DNA of 64,000 bases, from the NCBI GenBank assembly GCA_041687675.1, contig JAWLBM010000003.1, positions 1-64,000 of the forward strand, written 5' to 3'. The notes beneath the pieces were generated by a model. It was given only the letters and a program-made list of their open reading frames with translations, had not been told where the DNA came from and did not search any database. Each line of letters starts with the position of its first letter. The stretch's first letter is position 1. Origin of the DNA: JAWLBM01 sp041687675 (GTDB lineage: Bacteria > Pseudomonadota > Alphaproteobacteria > Rhizobiales > Pleomorphomonadaceae). Below, one piece after another: positions 56,878-64,000 of this stretch. A program made the position numbers and the translations under genes.

Positions 56878-58335
56878 TCAGACGCCGATCGGCATGTGCT
56901 CCGGCGAGCGGGTCACCGCCCGCGGCGCCGTCAGTTCCTTCCAGGTCGAGAGCGCCCGGTTGACGGCCGGGAACGGCGGCCGGTGGACGAACCGGCCGCG
57001 TCCGGGCCTTGGCTGGTCGTTCTTGCCGTGGGTCCAGACGAGCTCGCCGCGCGAGAGGGTGTGGCGCGCGAGGCCGCGCACCTCCATCCCCTCGAAGACG
57101 TTGTAGTCGATGGCCGACTTCTGGTTGGAGGCCGACACCGTCTTCGACAGCTTCGGGTCGAACACCACGATGTCCGCGTCCGCGCCCGGGAGGATCGCGC
57201 CCTTCTGCGGGTAGACGTTGAGGATCCGGGCGATGTTGGTGGAGGTCACCGCGACGAACTCGTTCGGGGTCAGCCGCCCGGTCTCGACGCCGTGCGTCCA
57301 CAGCACCGACAGGCGATCCTCGAGGCCGCCGGTGCCGTTGGGGATCTTGGTGAAATCCCGGACGCCCATCCGCTTCTGCTCGGTGGTGAAGGCGCAGTGG
57401 TCGGTCGCCACCACCTGCAGCGAGCCGGATGTGAGTCCGGCCCACAGGCTGTCCTGGTGCGCCCTGTCGCGGAACGGCGGCGACATCACGCGGCGGGCGG
57501 CGTGGTCCCAGTCCGCGTGCTGGTACTCCTCCTCGGTGAGGGTGAGGTGCTGCACCAGCGGCTCGCCGTAGACGCGCATGCCCTTCTGCCGGGCGCGGCG
57601 GATCGCCTCGTGCGCCTGCTCGCAGGAGACGTGGACGATGTAGACCGGCACCCCGGCGGCGTCGGCGATCATGATCGCCCGGTTGGCGGCCTCGCCCTCC
57701 ACCTCCGGCGGACGCGAATAGGCGTGGGCCTCGGGTCCGCGGATGCCCTCGGCGAGGTACTTCTGCTGCAGGGCGGCGATGATGTCGCCGTTCTCGGCGT
57801 GGACGAGCGGCAGGGCGCCGAGGGCGGCGCAGCGCTGGAACGAGGCGAACATCTCGTCGTCGTTCACCATCAGCGCGCCCTTGTAGGCCATGAAGTGCTT
57901 GAAGGTGTTCACCCCCCGCTCGACCACTTTGGCCATGTCGTCGAAGATCTGCTCCGACCAGCCGGTCACGCACATGTGGTAGGAGTAGTCCGACGAGGCC
58001 TGGCGGGTCGCCCGCCCCGACCAGGCCTCCATGGCGGCGAGCATGCCGTCCGGGCCGGGGATCACGAAGTCGACCACCATGGTGGTGCCGCCCGACAGCG
58101 CGGCGAAGGTGCCGGACTCCCAGGTCTCCGCCGTCACGGTGCCCATGAAGGGCATCTCGAGGTGGGTGTGCGGATCGATGCCGCCGGGCATCACATAGGC
58201 GCCCCCGGCGTCGATCGTCTGGTCGCCCTTCAGGTCCTTGCCGATGGCGGCGATGGTCTCGCCCTCGATCAGCACGTCGGCCTCGTAGGACCGGTCCGCG
58301 GTCACGATCGTGCCGCCCTTGATGACCGTCGACAT
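56878..58335 (-). CDS. hydA: D-hydantoinase / dihydropyrimidinase
   Basis: A 485-residue amidohydrolase that opens cyclic ureides such as dihydropyrimidines and 5-substituted hydantoins. Metal ligands are in GGIDPHTHLEMPF (His56 and His58), the carboxylated lysine in FMAYKGALM (Lys152), VHAENGD (near 185), HVSCEQA (near 241) and ATDHCAF (Asp near 317). All ligands of the binuclear site are present. The gene after it encodes an N-carbamoyl-D-amino-acid hydrolase, which takes the ring-opened product, so the pair forms the classic D-hydantoinase route. It may instead serve reductive pyrimidine breakdown, but that route normally uses a beta-ureidopropionase, which the next gene does not resemble most. 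Confidence 0.94.
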   Translation of the reverse strand: MSTVIKGGTIVTADRSYEADVLIEGETIAAIGKDLKGDQTIDAGGAYVMPGGIDPHTHLEMPFMGTVTAETWESGTFAALSGGTTMVVDFVIPGPDGMLAAMEAWSGRATRQASSDYSYHMCVTGWSEQIFDDMAKVVERGVNTFKHFMAYKGALMVNDDEMFASFQRCAALGALPLVHAENGDIIAALQQKYLAEGIRGPEAHAYSRPPEVEGEAANRAIMIADAAGVPVYIVHVSCEQAHEAIRRARQKGMRVYGEPLVQHLTLTEEEYQHADWDHAARRVMSPPFRDRAHQDSLWAGLTSGSLQVVATDHCAFTTEQKRMGVRDFTKIPNGTGGLEDRLSVLWTHGVETGRLTPNEFVAVTSTNIARILNVYPQKGAILPGADADIVVFDPKLSKTVSASNQKSAIDYNVFEGMEVRGLARHTLSRGELVWTHGKNDQPRPGRGRFVHRPPFPAVNRALSTWKELTAPRAVTRSPEHMPIGV

Positions 58336-58378
58336 GGCTCTGCCTCCCGGATGTTGTCGTTCGGTTGTCGATCGCCGC

Positions 58379-59320
58379 TCAGACTTCCGGCGGCGGGATG
58401 GCGCCCTTGCGCTCCACGATGAGGCGGTAGGCCTCGGGTTCGCGGTGCTTGGCGAAGTTGAAGATCGTCTCCCGGTACCGCTTGCCGAGGTCGAGGTCGC
58501 AGCGCGCGGTGATCACCTCGTCCTCGAGCGTCACCGCCTGGGCGACGATCTCGCCCGACGGCGCGATGATCGCGCTCTGGCCGACCATGTGCGAGCCCTC
58601 CTCGGTGCCGCACTTGGCGGTTCCGATCACCCAGGTGGCGTTCTGGTAGGCGCCCGCCTGCATCGAGAGGTGGTTGTGGAAGCTGGTCAGGCCGTCGATG
58701 TCGGCGTGGCCGGTGTGGTCGAACGGGGTGTTGTAGCCGAGCATGACCATCTCGACCTGCTGCAGGCCCATCACCCGGTAGGTCTCCGGCCAGCGCCGGT
58801 CGTTGCAGATGCACATCCCCATCACGCCGCCGAAGGCGCGCCAGACGCCGAAGCCGAGGTTGCCCGGCTCGAAGTAGCGCTTCTCGAGGTGCTGGTGCCG
58901 GCGGCCCGGCTGGGGTTCCGCGTGCCCGGGGAGGTGCACCTTGCGGTACTTGCCGACGATGTTGCCGGCGCGATCGACCAGGATCGAGGTGTTGAAGCGG
59001 CGCTTGCGGCCGTTCTCCTCGGCAAGTTCCGCGTAGCCGAGGTAGAAGCCGACGCCGAGCCGCTTCGCCTCCTCGAAGAGGGGGAGGGTGTCCGGCCCCG
59101 GCATCTCCCGCTCGTAGTAGGCCTCGAGCTCGGCCTCGTCCTCGATCATCCAGCGCGGGAAGAAGGTCGTCAGCGCCAGCTCCGTGAAGACCACGAGCTC
59201 GGCGCCGCGGCCCTTGGCCTCGCGCATCATCTCGATCAGGCGACGGACGGCGTCCCTGCGGGTCTCGGACTTCGCGATCGGGCCCATCTGGGCGGCCGCG
59301 GCGTGAACGATACGGGCCAT
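58379..59320 (-). CDS. N-carbamoyl-D-amino-acid hydrolase (D-carbamoylase)
   Basis: A 313-residue nitrilase-superfamily enzyme. The catalytic triad matches D-carbamoylase in both identity and position: Glu47 in VVFTELALTTFFPRW, Lys127 in KYRKVHLPGH and Cys172 in GMCICNDRRWPE. Overall length and features such as RFNTSILVDRAGNIVGKYRK and LTSFHNHLSMQAGAYQNATW are those of the Agrobacterium enzyme. It removes the carbamoyl group from N-carbamoyl-D-amino acids, giving D-amino acid, CO2 and ammonia. It precedes the hydantoinase gene in the same direction by 43 bases, so both should be expressed together. Confidence 0.95.
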   Translation of the reverse strand: MARIVHAAAAQMGPIAKSETRRDAVRRLIEMMREAKGRGAELVVFTELALTTFFPRWMIEDEAELEAYYEREMPGPDTLPLFEEAKRLGVGFYLGYAELAEENGRKRRFNTSILVDRAGNIVGKYRKVHLPGHAEPQPGRRHQHLEKRYFEPGNLGFGVWRAFGGVMGMCICNDRRWPETYRVMGLQQVEMVMLGYNTPFDHTGHADIDGLTSFHNHLSMQAGAYQNATWVIGTAKCGTEEGSHMVGQSAIIAPSGEIVAQAVTLEDEVITARCDLDLGKRYRETIFNFAKHREPEAYRLIVERKGAIPPPEV

Positions 59321-59346
59321 GGCAGCGCTCCTGTCCTTTCCTCTTG

Positions 59347-60246
59347 TCAGGTCGTCCGTTCCTCGAGGTAACGGTAGATCTCGGTGTGGTCGGCGCCGCG
59401 CCCCAGCGCCGCGGAGGCCTCGCTCCAGGTCCGGGCGGCCTCGGCGAGGGCCTCGGCGCGGACGCCGACGGTCTCGGCGAGCTCGGCCGCCGTGCGCAGG
59501 TCCTTGGCCATCAGGGTCATCGCGAAGCCCGAGCCGAAGCTGCCGGAGAGGACGAAGGGCTTCAGCTTCACCTCCGTGGAGTTGTTGCGACCCGTGGAGG
59601 CGTTGAGGGCGTCGACCAGCACCTGCGGATCGACCCCGAAGCCCTTCGCCACCAGCACCGCCTCGCAGGCGGCGGCGAGGCCCGCCGCGGACACATAGTT
59701 GTTGAGCGCCTTCACCGCGTGGCCGGAGCCGACCGCACCGGTGCGGATCATCGTCGATCCCATGGCGCGGAGCACCGGCAGCGCGCGCTCCACCGCCGTG
59801 TCCGGGCCGCCGATCATGAGGGTCAGCGTCCCCGCCGCCGCTTTGCGGACGCCGCCCGAGACCGGCGCGTCGACGAGGTCGAGGCCGTGCCCGGCGAGGT
59901 CGGCGGCGAGGCGGCGGGTCTCGGCCGGGGAGGACGAGCTCATGTCGACGACCAGCGCGCCCGCGGACAGCGCCTCCGCCGCGCCGCCGGCCCCGAGCAG
60001 CGCGTCGCGCACGGCGGCCGAGTCCGGCAGCATGGTGATCAGCAGGTCCGCGCCCCGGGCCGCCTCGGCCGCGGAGGCTGAGGCCGTCCCGCCGGCCGCC
60101 GCCAGCGCCCGGCAGGCCCCGGCGTCGAGGTCGAAGCCCTGCACCGCATGGCCCGCGGCGACCAGCCGCGCGGCCATCGGCCGGCCCATGGCGCCGAGCC
60201 CGATGAAGCCGACCCGGCGCGCGTCCGAGGTGCCCGCGTCAGTCAA
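59347..60246 (-). CDS. 3-Hydroxyisobutyrate-dehydrogenase-like oxidoreductase
   Basis: A 299-residue beta-hydroxyacid dehydrogenase. The NAD loop is GFIGLGAMGRPMAARLVAAG at residues 13-32, the substrate-binding loop is VDAPVSGGVRKAAAGTLTLM near 122 and the catalytic lysine is in GSGHAVKALNNYVSAAG near 173. The family oxidises 3-hydroxy acids such as hydroxyisobutyrate, tartronate semialdehyde or serine-like compounds. Its stop lies 26 bases before the carbamoylase gene, and its start overlaps the CMD gene by eight bases. It may oxidise a product derived from the freed amino acid. Confidence 0.92.
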   Translation of the reverse strand: MTDAGTSDARRVGFIGLGAMGRPMAARLVAAGHAVQGFDLDAGACRALAAAGGTASASAAEAARGADLLITMLPDSAAVRDALLGAGGAAEALSAGALVVDMSSSSPAETRRLAADLAGHGLDLVDAPVSGGVRKAAAGTLTLMIGGPDTAVERALPVLRAMGSTMIRTGAVGSGHAVKALNNYVSAAGLAAACEAVLVAKGFGVDPQVLVDALNASTGRNNSTEVKLKPFVLSGSFGSGFAMTLMAKDLRTAAELAETVGVRAEALAEAARTWSEASAALGRGADHTEIYRYLEERTT

Positions 60247-60634
60247 GGCCCATCTCCCGGAAGACCTCCCTGGCGTTGCGGAAGCAGTCCATGGCCGCCG
60301 GAACGCCGCAATAGGTGCCGACCTGCAGGAAGACCTCCTTCAGTTCCTCCTTGGTGACGCCGTTGTTGATGGCGCCGCGCAGGTGCAGCTTGAATTCGTG
60401 CGGGCGGTTCAGCGCCGCGATCATGCCGAGGTTGAGGATCGACCGGGACCTGCGGTCGAGCCCGGGCCGGTTCCAGGTCCCGTCCCAGCACCATTCGGTG
60501 GTTAGTTCCTGCATCGCCCACTGGAAGTCGTCCGCCTCGGCGACGGAGCGGTCGACATACTCCGCGCCGAGCACCTCCCGGCGGGTTTTCAGTCCCCGCT
60601 CGAACCGCTCCGAGCGCCTGCGCTCCGACGTCAT
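60239..60634 (-). CDS. Carboxymuconolactone decarboxylase family protein
   Basis: A 131-residue CMD-family protein. The core spans MQELTTEWCWDGTWNRPGLD near residue 43 to the end, with the helix pair ILNLGMIAALNRPHEFKLHL and GVTKEELKEVFLQVGTYCGV typical of the PcaC (gamma-carboxymuconolactone decarboxylase) type. There is no CxxC, so it is not an AhpD peroxidase. In catabolic clusters such proteins are often found without proof of decarboxylase activity. It is translationally linked to the dehydrogenase gene by overlap and lies downstream of the ABC transporter genes on the same strand. Confidence 0.88.
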   Translation of the reverse strand: MTSERRRSERFERGLKTRREVLGAEYVDRSVAEADDFQWAMQELTTEWCWDGTWNRPGLDRRSRSILNLGMIAALNRPHEFKLHLRGAINNGVTKEELKEVFLQVGTYCGVPAAMDCFRNAREVFREMGLD

Positions 60635-60670
60635 CGCCGCCTCCCCGTCTTCCCACGCTCTCGCGCCGCG

Positions 60671-61861
60671 TCATTCCTCGTAGAGGGCGCCCGCCCGGCC
60701 GGTGTCGAGCCTGGTCAGCACGTGCACGTCCTCCCGGCCCCAGCTGACGGTCGCCCGGTCGCCCGGCTCGAGCGGATCGGCGAAGTAGCTGGTGTCGCTG
60801 ATGTTGGCGACGAACGGCTCGCCGATGCCGACCTCCAGCGCCACCTTCACGTAGGTGCCCTGGTACTCGATCGCGGTGACGGTCCCGGCGATGGCGTTGG
60901 TCGGCAGCGCGGCCGCCTCGTCGACCCGCCGGGACAGCGCCAGCCGGTCGCGGCGCACCGAGATCGACACCGGCTGTCCCACCTCCGGCACCGGGGCGCC
61001 GGCGTCGGCCAGCGCCTCGATGACCGCTCCCTCCGGCGTCCTCACCCGGGCGCCGCCCGAAAGATGCGCCTCCACCGCGCCGGTGAGCACGTTCTGCCCG
61101 CCCATGAAGCGCGCCACATAGGGCGTCTTCGGGGCGTTGAAGATCTCGTAGGCGCTGGCGGCCTGGTCGATCCGCCCGGTGTCCATCACCACCACCATGT
61201 CGGCGAGCGCGATCGCCTCCGGCTGGGTGTGCGTGACGTGCACGAAGGTGATGCCGAGTTCCTCCTGCAGGCTCTTCAGTTCGCCGCGCATGCGCAGGCG
61301 GAGGAACTCGTCGAGCGCCGACAGCGGCTCGTCGAGCAGCAGCACCTTCGGGTTGGTGATCAGCGACCGCGCCAGCGCCACCCGCTGCTGCTGGCCGCCG
61401 GAGAGCTGGGCCGGCATGCGGTCCTTCATGTGGTCGAGCTGGACGCGCTCGAGCATCTCGAGGGCCTTGCGCCGGCGCTCCTCCTTCCCGACACTGCGCA
61501 TCTTCAGGTAGAAGGCGACGTTGTCCTGCACGGTGAGATGCGGGAACAGCGCGTAGCTCTGGAACATCATCGCCGTGCCGCGCTCCACCGGCGGCTTGCC
61601 GACCACCATCTGGTCGCCGATGAAGATCTCGCCGGCGGTGGGCGTCTCGTGGCCCGCGATCATCCTGAGGATGGTGGTCTTGCCGCAGCCCGAGGGCCCG
61701 AGCAGGCAGCAGTAGGACCCGTGCGGGATGGTGAGGTTGATGTTCTCGACCGCATAGGTGCTGCCGAACTGCTTGGACACCCCGAGAAGGCGGATCTCGC
61801 CGGATCCGGTGTTGGTGGCCGTGCCGGCGGAAACGGCGGACGTGGTGGCGATGGTGTTCAT
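60671..61861 (-). CDS. ABC transporter ATP-binding protein (PotA-like), second system
   Basis: A 396-residue ATPase. The Walker A is LLGPSGCGKTTILRM near residue 55, the Q-loop MMFQSYALFPHL, the signature LSGGQQQRVALARSL near 155, Walker B VLLLDEPLSALDEF and the H-loop FVHVTHTQPEAIAL. A TOBE domain spans about 280-390. Its ATG overlaps the permease stop by four bases. The Pot-type domain pattern suggests a polyamine-like or amino-acid-derived ligand, here plausibly the cyclic ureide or carbamoyl compound used by the downstream enzymes. Confidence 0.94.
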   Translation of the reverse strand: MNTIATTSAVSAGTATNTGSGEIRLLGVSKQFGSTYAVENINLTIPHGSYCCLLGPSGCGKTTILRMIAGHETPTAGEIFIGDQMVVGKPPVERGTAMMFQSYALFPHLTVQDNVAFYLKMRSVGKEERRRKALEMLERVQLDHMKDRMPAQLSGGQQQRVALARSLITNPKVLLLDEPLSALDEFLRLRMRGELKSLQEELGITFVHVTHTQPEAIALADMVVVMDTGRIDQAASAYEIFNAPKTPYVARFMGGQNVLTGAVEAHLSGGARVRTPEGAVIEALADAGAPVPEVGQPVSISVRRDRLALSRRVDEAAALPTNAIAGTVTAIEYQGTYVKVALEVGIGEPFVANISDTSYFADPLEPGDRATVSWGREDVHVLTRLDTGRAGALYEE

Positions 61862-62691
61862 TTCGTCCCGGACCGCCTCTTCTGGATGATGACGATGGCC
61901 GACAGCGCGAGGGCGATGACCGCGAAGGAGATGACCGTGGTGACCGTGCCGAGGGCGTAGAGCGCCGGCGAGGTGACGTTGGTGGTCATCGTCCAGATCT
62001 CGAGCGGCAGGGTGTTCCTGCTCCCGACCGTCAGCCAGCTGCGGGGGAACTCGTCATAGGACAGGGTGAAGCCGAACAGGGCGACCGCGATCATGCCCGG
62101 GAACACGATGGGGACGACGACCTCCCTGACGCTCTGCCACTTGCTGGCGCCGAGGTCGAAGGACGCCTCCTCGTAGGACGGGCTCAGCCGGCCGAGCACG
62201 GCGAACATGATGAGCAGGCCGAACGGCAGCGCCCAGGAGAGGTGCGTGCCGAGCGCGGAGGTGTACCAGGCCGCCGTCAGCCCGAGGTAGCGGAAGGTCA
62301 CCAGCGTGCCGATCGACAGCACCAGCCCCGGCACGATGAGGCTCGCGATGGCCATGTAGAAGATGACGGTGGAGCCCTTGAAGCGGCGGCGGAAGGCGAA
62401 GCCGGCGGTGACGGAGATCAGCACCGTCAGCACCATCACGGTCAGCGCCAGCGGCAGGGACCGCTGGAACGCCCCAACCACGTCGCCGGTGCGGCGGGGA
62501 TTGAACAACTCGTCGAACCACATCAGCGACGGCTCGCGCAGCGGGAACACGAGCGAGCCCGACGGACCCTGGAACGACAGGATCAGCACCGAGATCATCG
62601 GCCCGTAGAGGAAGATCACGAACAGCGTGAACAGCGTCGCGAGCACATAGAAGGTCCAGGGCCGCGGCCCGTAGCTGGTCGATGTCGACAT
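61858..62691 (-). CDS. ABC transporter permease (PotC-like), second system
   Basis: A 277-residue permease with six spans, the first at about residues 15-37 (LATLFTLFVIFLYGPMISVL). The EAA coupling motif is YEEASFDLGASKWQSVREVV near residue 175. It pairs with the PotB-like protein encoded one base away upstream. The C terminus ends in a short basic tail. Size is normal for the family. Confidence 0.93.
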   Translation of the reverse strand: MSTSTSYGPRPWTFYVLATLFTLFVIFLYGPMISVLILSFQGPSGSLVFPLREPSLMWFDELFNPRRTGDVVGAFQRSLPLALTVMVLTVLISVTAGFAFRRRFKGSTVIFYMAIASLIVPGLVLSIGTLVTFRYLGLTAAWYTSALGTHLSWALPFGLLIMFAVLGRLSPSYEEASFDLGASKWQSVREVVVPIVFPGMIAVALFGFTLSYDEFPRSWLTVGSRNTLPLEIWTMTTNVTSPALYALGTVTTVISFAVIALALSAIVIIQKRRSGTK

Positions 62692-62692
62692 G

Positions 62693-63571
62693 TTACCTCA
62701 CGAGTTCCTTCCGGACGTCGACCAGGCGGAAGATGGCGACGGCGATCAGAAGCACGATCACGAGGAGCAGCACGGCGTTGGCCGCGGCCCGCGGATAGTT
62801 GAGGAACTGCAGGTCGTTGAAGATCCCCGAGGTGGCCGACCCCGAGAGGCCGCCGCTCATCACCGTGACGACGAAGAAGTCGCCCATCACCAGCGTGACG
62901 ACGAAGAGCACGCCGAGGGCGATGCCGGTCTTGCAGAGCGGCAGCACAACGTTCCAGACGACGCCCCAGCGGGTCGCGCCGGCGTCGACGGCGGCCTCGA
63001 GCAGCGACTTGTCGATGCGCGCCATGGAGTTGAAGATCGGCACGATCATGAACAGCGTGAACAGGTGGACGTAGGCGACCACCACCGAGAAGTCGGAGTA
63101 GAGCAGCCAGTCCAGCGGCTCGTCGATCCAGCCGAGGTTGAGCAGGGCGCTGTTGATGAGCCCCTCGCGGCCGAGCACCGGGCGCCATGAGATCATCCGG
63201 ATGATGTTCGACGTCCAGAACGGCACCGTGCAGACGAGGAAGAGGCCGATCGCCACCAAGAGGTTGCGGACGTGGAACACCAGGAAGTAGGCGATCCAGA
63301 ACCCCAGCACGAAGGTGATCGCCAGCACGATCAGGGTGAACTTGATCGTCGAGAGGTAGAGCGTCCACGTGGTCTGGTTGGTGAACAGGTCGACGTAGTT
63401 CTGCAGCGTGAACTCGGCGACCACGCCGACCAGCATCTGGTAGCGGAAGAAGCTGACCAGCACGACCAGCGCGACCGGGATCGCGAAGAAGGCGACGAGG
63501 ACGATGGTCAGCGGCGTGACCTGCAGGTAGGTCGCCAGTGTGGCCCGGTTTCCCGCGGGGGCGGTGCTCAT
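62693..63571 (-). CDS. ABC transporter permease (PotB-like), second system
   Basis: A 292-residue permease with about six spans (first: VTPLTIVLVAFFAIPVALVV near residue 18). The EAA motif is LLEAAVDAGATRWGVVWNVV near residue 197. I chose the ATG giving an MSTAPAGN start; an in-frame ATG 51 codons earlier would run back through the intercistronic hairpin. Unlike the PotB-like permease of the first ABC operon, it has the usual short first periplasmic loop. It follows the binding-protein gene after a strong hairpin. Confidence 0.92.
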   Translation of the reverse strand: MSTAPAGNRATLATYLQVTPLTIVLVAFFAIPVALVVLVSFFRYQMLVGVVAEFTLQNYVDLFTNQTTWTLYLSTIKFTLIVLAITFVLGFWIAYFLVFHVRNLLVAIGLFLVCTVPFWTSNIIRMISWRPVLGREGLINSALLNLGWIDEPLDWLLYSDFSVVVAYVHLFTLFMIVPIFNSMARIDKSLLEAAVDAGATRWGVVWNVVLPLCKTGIALGVLFVVTLVMGDFFVVTVMSGGLSGSATSGIFNDLQFLNYPRAAANAVLLLVIVLLIAVAIFRLVDVRKELVR

Positions 63572-63607
63572 GCGCGTCTCTCGAGGCTTTGACGGTACGG
63601 ACGCCAG

Positions 63608-63638
63608 CGGCGCGCGGCGGATCGCCCGCCGCGCGCCG
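63608..63638 (-). terminator. Intercistronic hairpin after the second binding-protein gene
   Basis: CGGCGCGCGGCGG pairs with CCGCCGCGCGCCG around a five-base loop, between the binding-protein stop and the permease start. It mirrors the hairpin at 29180-29205 in the first ABC operon and should raise binding-protein mRNA levels over the rest. Confidence 0.6.
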
Positions 63639-63657
63639 GAACGGGTGTGGCGGCGGG

Positions 63658-64000
63658 TCAGGCCGCGTTGAACTCGTTCCACTTGGCGAACAGGAACTCG
63701 GCCTCGTCCATGAGGTTGTTCCACACCGCCACCCGGGCGAAGCGCTCCTCGTAGGAGCCGCCGTCGCGCACGTCGCCGGCCTCGTTGGTCTTCTCGCCGG
63801 TCGGGCTGGTGATCGGCGCGGTGGCCGGCTTGCCCTCGTAGAAGAAGCCCCGCTCGTTCTCGGTGAGGGCGGCCTTGGCGGTCTCGACGTTGGCGCTGTA
63901 GTAGCCCTGCTTGGCGATGAAGCCGCCGACCCAGCCGGAGTTGTACCAGTTGAGGTAGTCGTAGGCCGCGTCGAGCTTCATGCCGTCGAGGTGGTTCATC
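63658..64000 (-). CDS. ABC transporter substrate-binding protein, C-terminal part (cut by window end)
   Basis: The last 114 or so codons of a periplasmic binding-protein gene whose start lies beyond the window. Visible are LDAAYDYLNWYNSGWVGGFI, KQGYYSANVETAKAALTENE and the end DEAEFLFAKWNEFNAA, which match the C-terminal lobe of PotD-like proteins. It heads the second ABC operon. Since the N terminus is missing, neither signal peptide nor ligand residues can be judged. Confidence 0.85.
   Translation of the reverse strand, partial: MNHLDGMKLDAAYDYLNWYNSGWVGGFIAKQGYYSANVETAKAALTENERGFFYEGKPATAPITSPTGEKTNEAGDVRDGGSYEERFARVAVWNNLMDEAEFLFAKWNEFNAA

Noticed and set aside
1..64000. tRNA, rRNA, CRISPR, integrase or insertion-sequence genes
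   Set aside because: Looked for and not seen; no transposase, integrase, repeat-spacer array or cloverleaf-like conserved tRNA sequence was noticed in any gap.

Overview
The window is chromosomal DNA from a high-GC (roughly 70% G+C by eye) alphaproteobacterium, most likely of the order Hyphomicrobiales. Pointers to this are a BA14K-family secreted protein, a DUF2585 membrane protein, a PE-LIG-POL LigD with a short bacterial Ku, PotABCD-type transporters and REP-like palindromes between genes. The genus cannot be fixed from the sequence. About 60 protein genes are packed densely, many with ATGA stop/start overlaps. I saw no rRNA, tRNA, CRISPR array, insertion sequence or prophage.

Layout. (1) 122-6810 is a DNA-repair island: an iron-sulfur photolyase with a DUF2256 mini-protein, LigD and Ku of bacterial end joining, and a divergent protein with BRCT-like, MerR-like and TPR parts. 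(2) 6791-12154 is the least understood block. A translationally coupled four-gene operon holds inositol-3-phosphate synthase, a histidine phosphatase, a CmoB-like methyltransferase and a glycoside hydrolase whose barrel appears circularly permuted. A divergent gene fuses a phosphoribosyltransferase-like domain to a kinase-like domain. (3) 12274-15318 has two tiny membrane or secreted proteins and a divergent sugar-type epimerase / Gfo-Idh-MocA pair. (4) 15382-27801 is a long run of minus-strand carbon-metabolism genes: a ThDP enzyme, a GH15 glucoamylase-like enzyme, a PPC/DUF296 protein, a D-lactate-dehydrogenase-like flavo/iron-sulfur fusion, an enolase-superfamily enzyme, small proteins, a GMC oxidoreductase and a sulfatase/phosphonate-ester-hydrolase-like enzyme. 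(5) 28043-33119 is a PotDABC-type ABC operon ending in a gene of unknown function. (6) 33098-49847 is mixed: TPR, ankyrin, DUF4188, GNAT, XRE-cupin, the DUF1501/DUF1800 pair, a PRC-barrel protein, an aldehyde dehydrogenase, a truncated-type pyruvate kinase, a phosphoesterase, a BA14K protein, a secreted rhodanese with a YeeE/YedE sulfur transporter, and membrane proteins. (7) 49986-53071 has a sterol-desaturase-family enzyme, a second DUF2934 protein, an alpha/beta hydrolase and a luciferase-like monooxygenase. (8) 53179-64000 is a cyclic-ureide/imide catabolic block: AroE-like dehydrogenase, CobW GTPase with a CxxC partner, PuuE/HpPgdA-type deacetylase-fold hydrolase, DUF3830, D-hydantoinase, N-carbamoyl-D-amino-acid hydrolase, beta-hydroxyacid dehydrogenase, CMD protein and a second polyamine-type ABC transporter cut by the window end.

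How they work together. The last block can be read as one pathway: import, ring opening, decarbamoylation, then oxidation of the product. The inositol block reads as synthesis of inositol phosphate, its dephosphorylation, and methyl and glycoside chemistry on an unknown product; it is the best candidate for an undescribed system. The rhodanese/YeeE pair looks like sulfane-sulfur or thiosulfate handling at the envelope.
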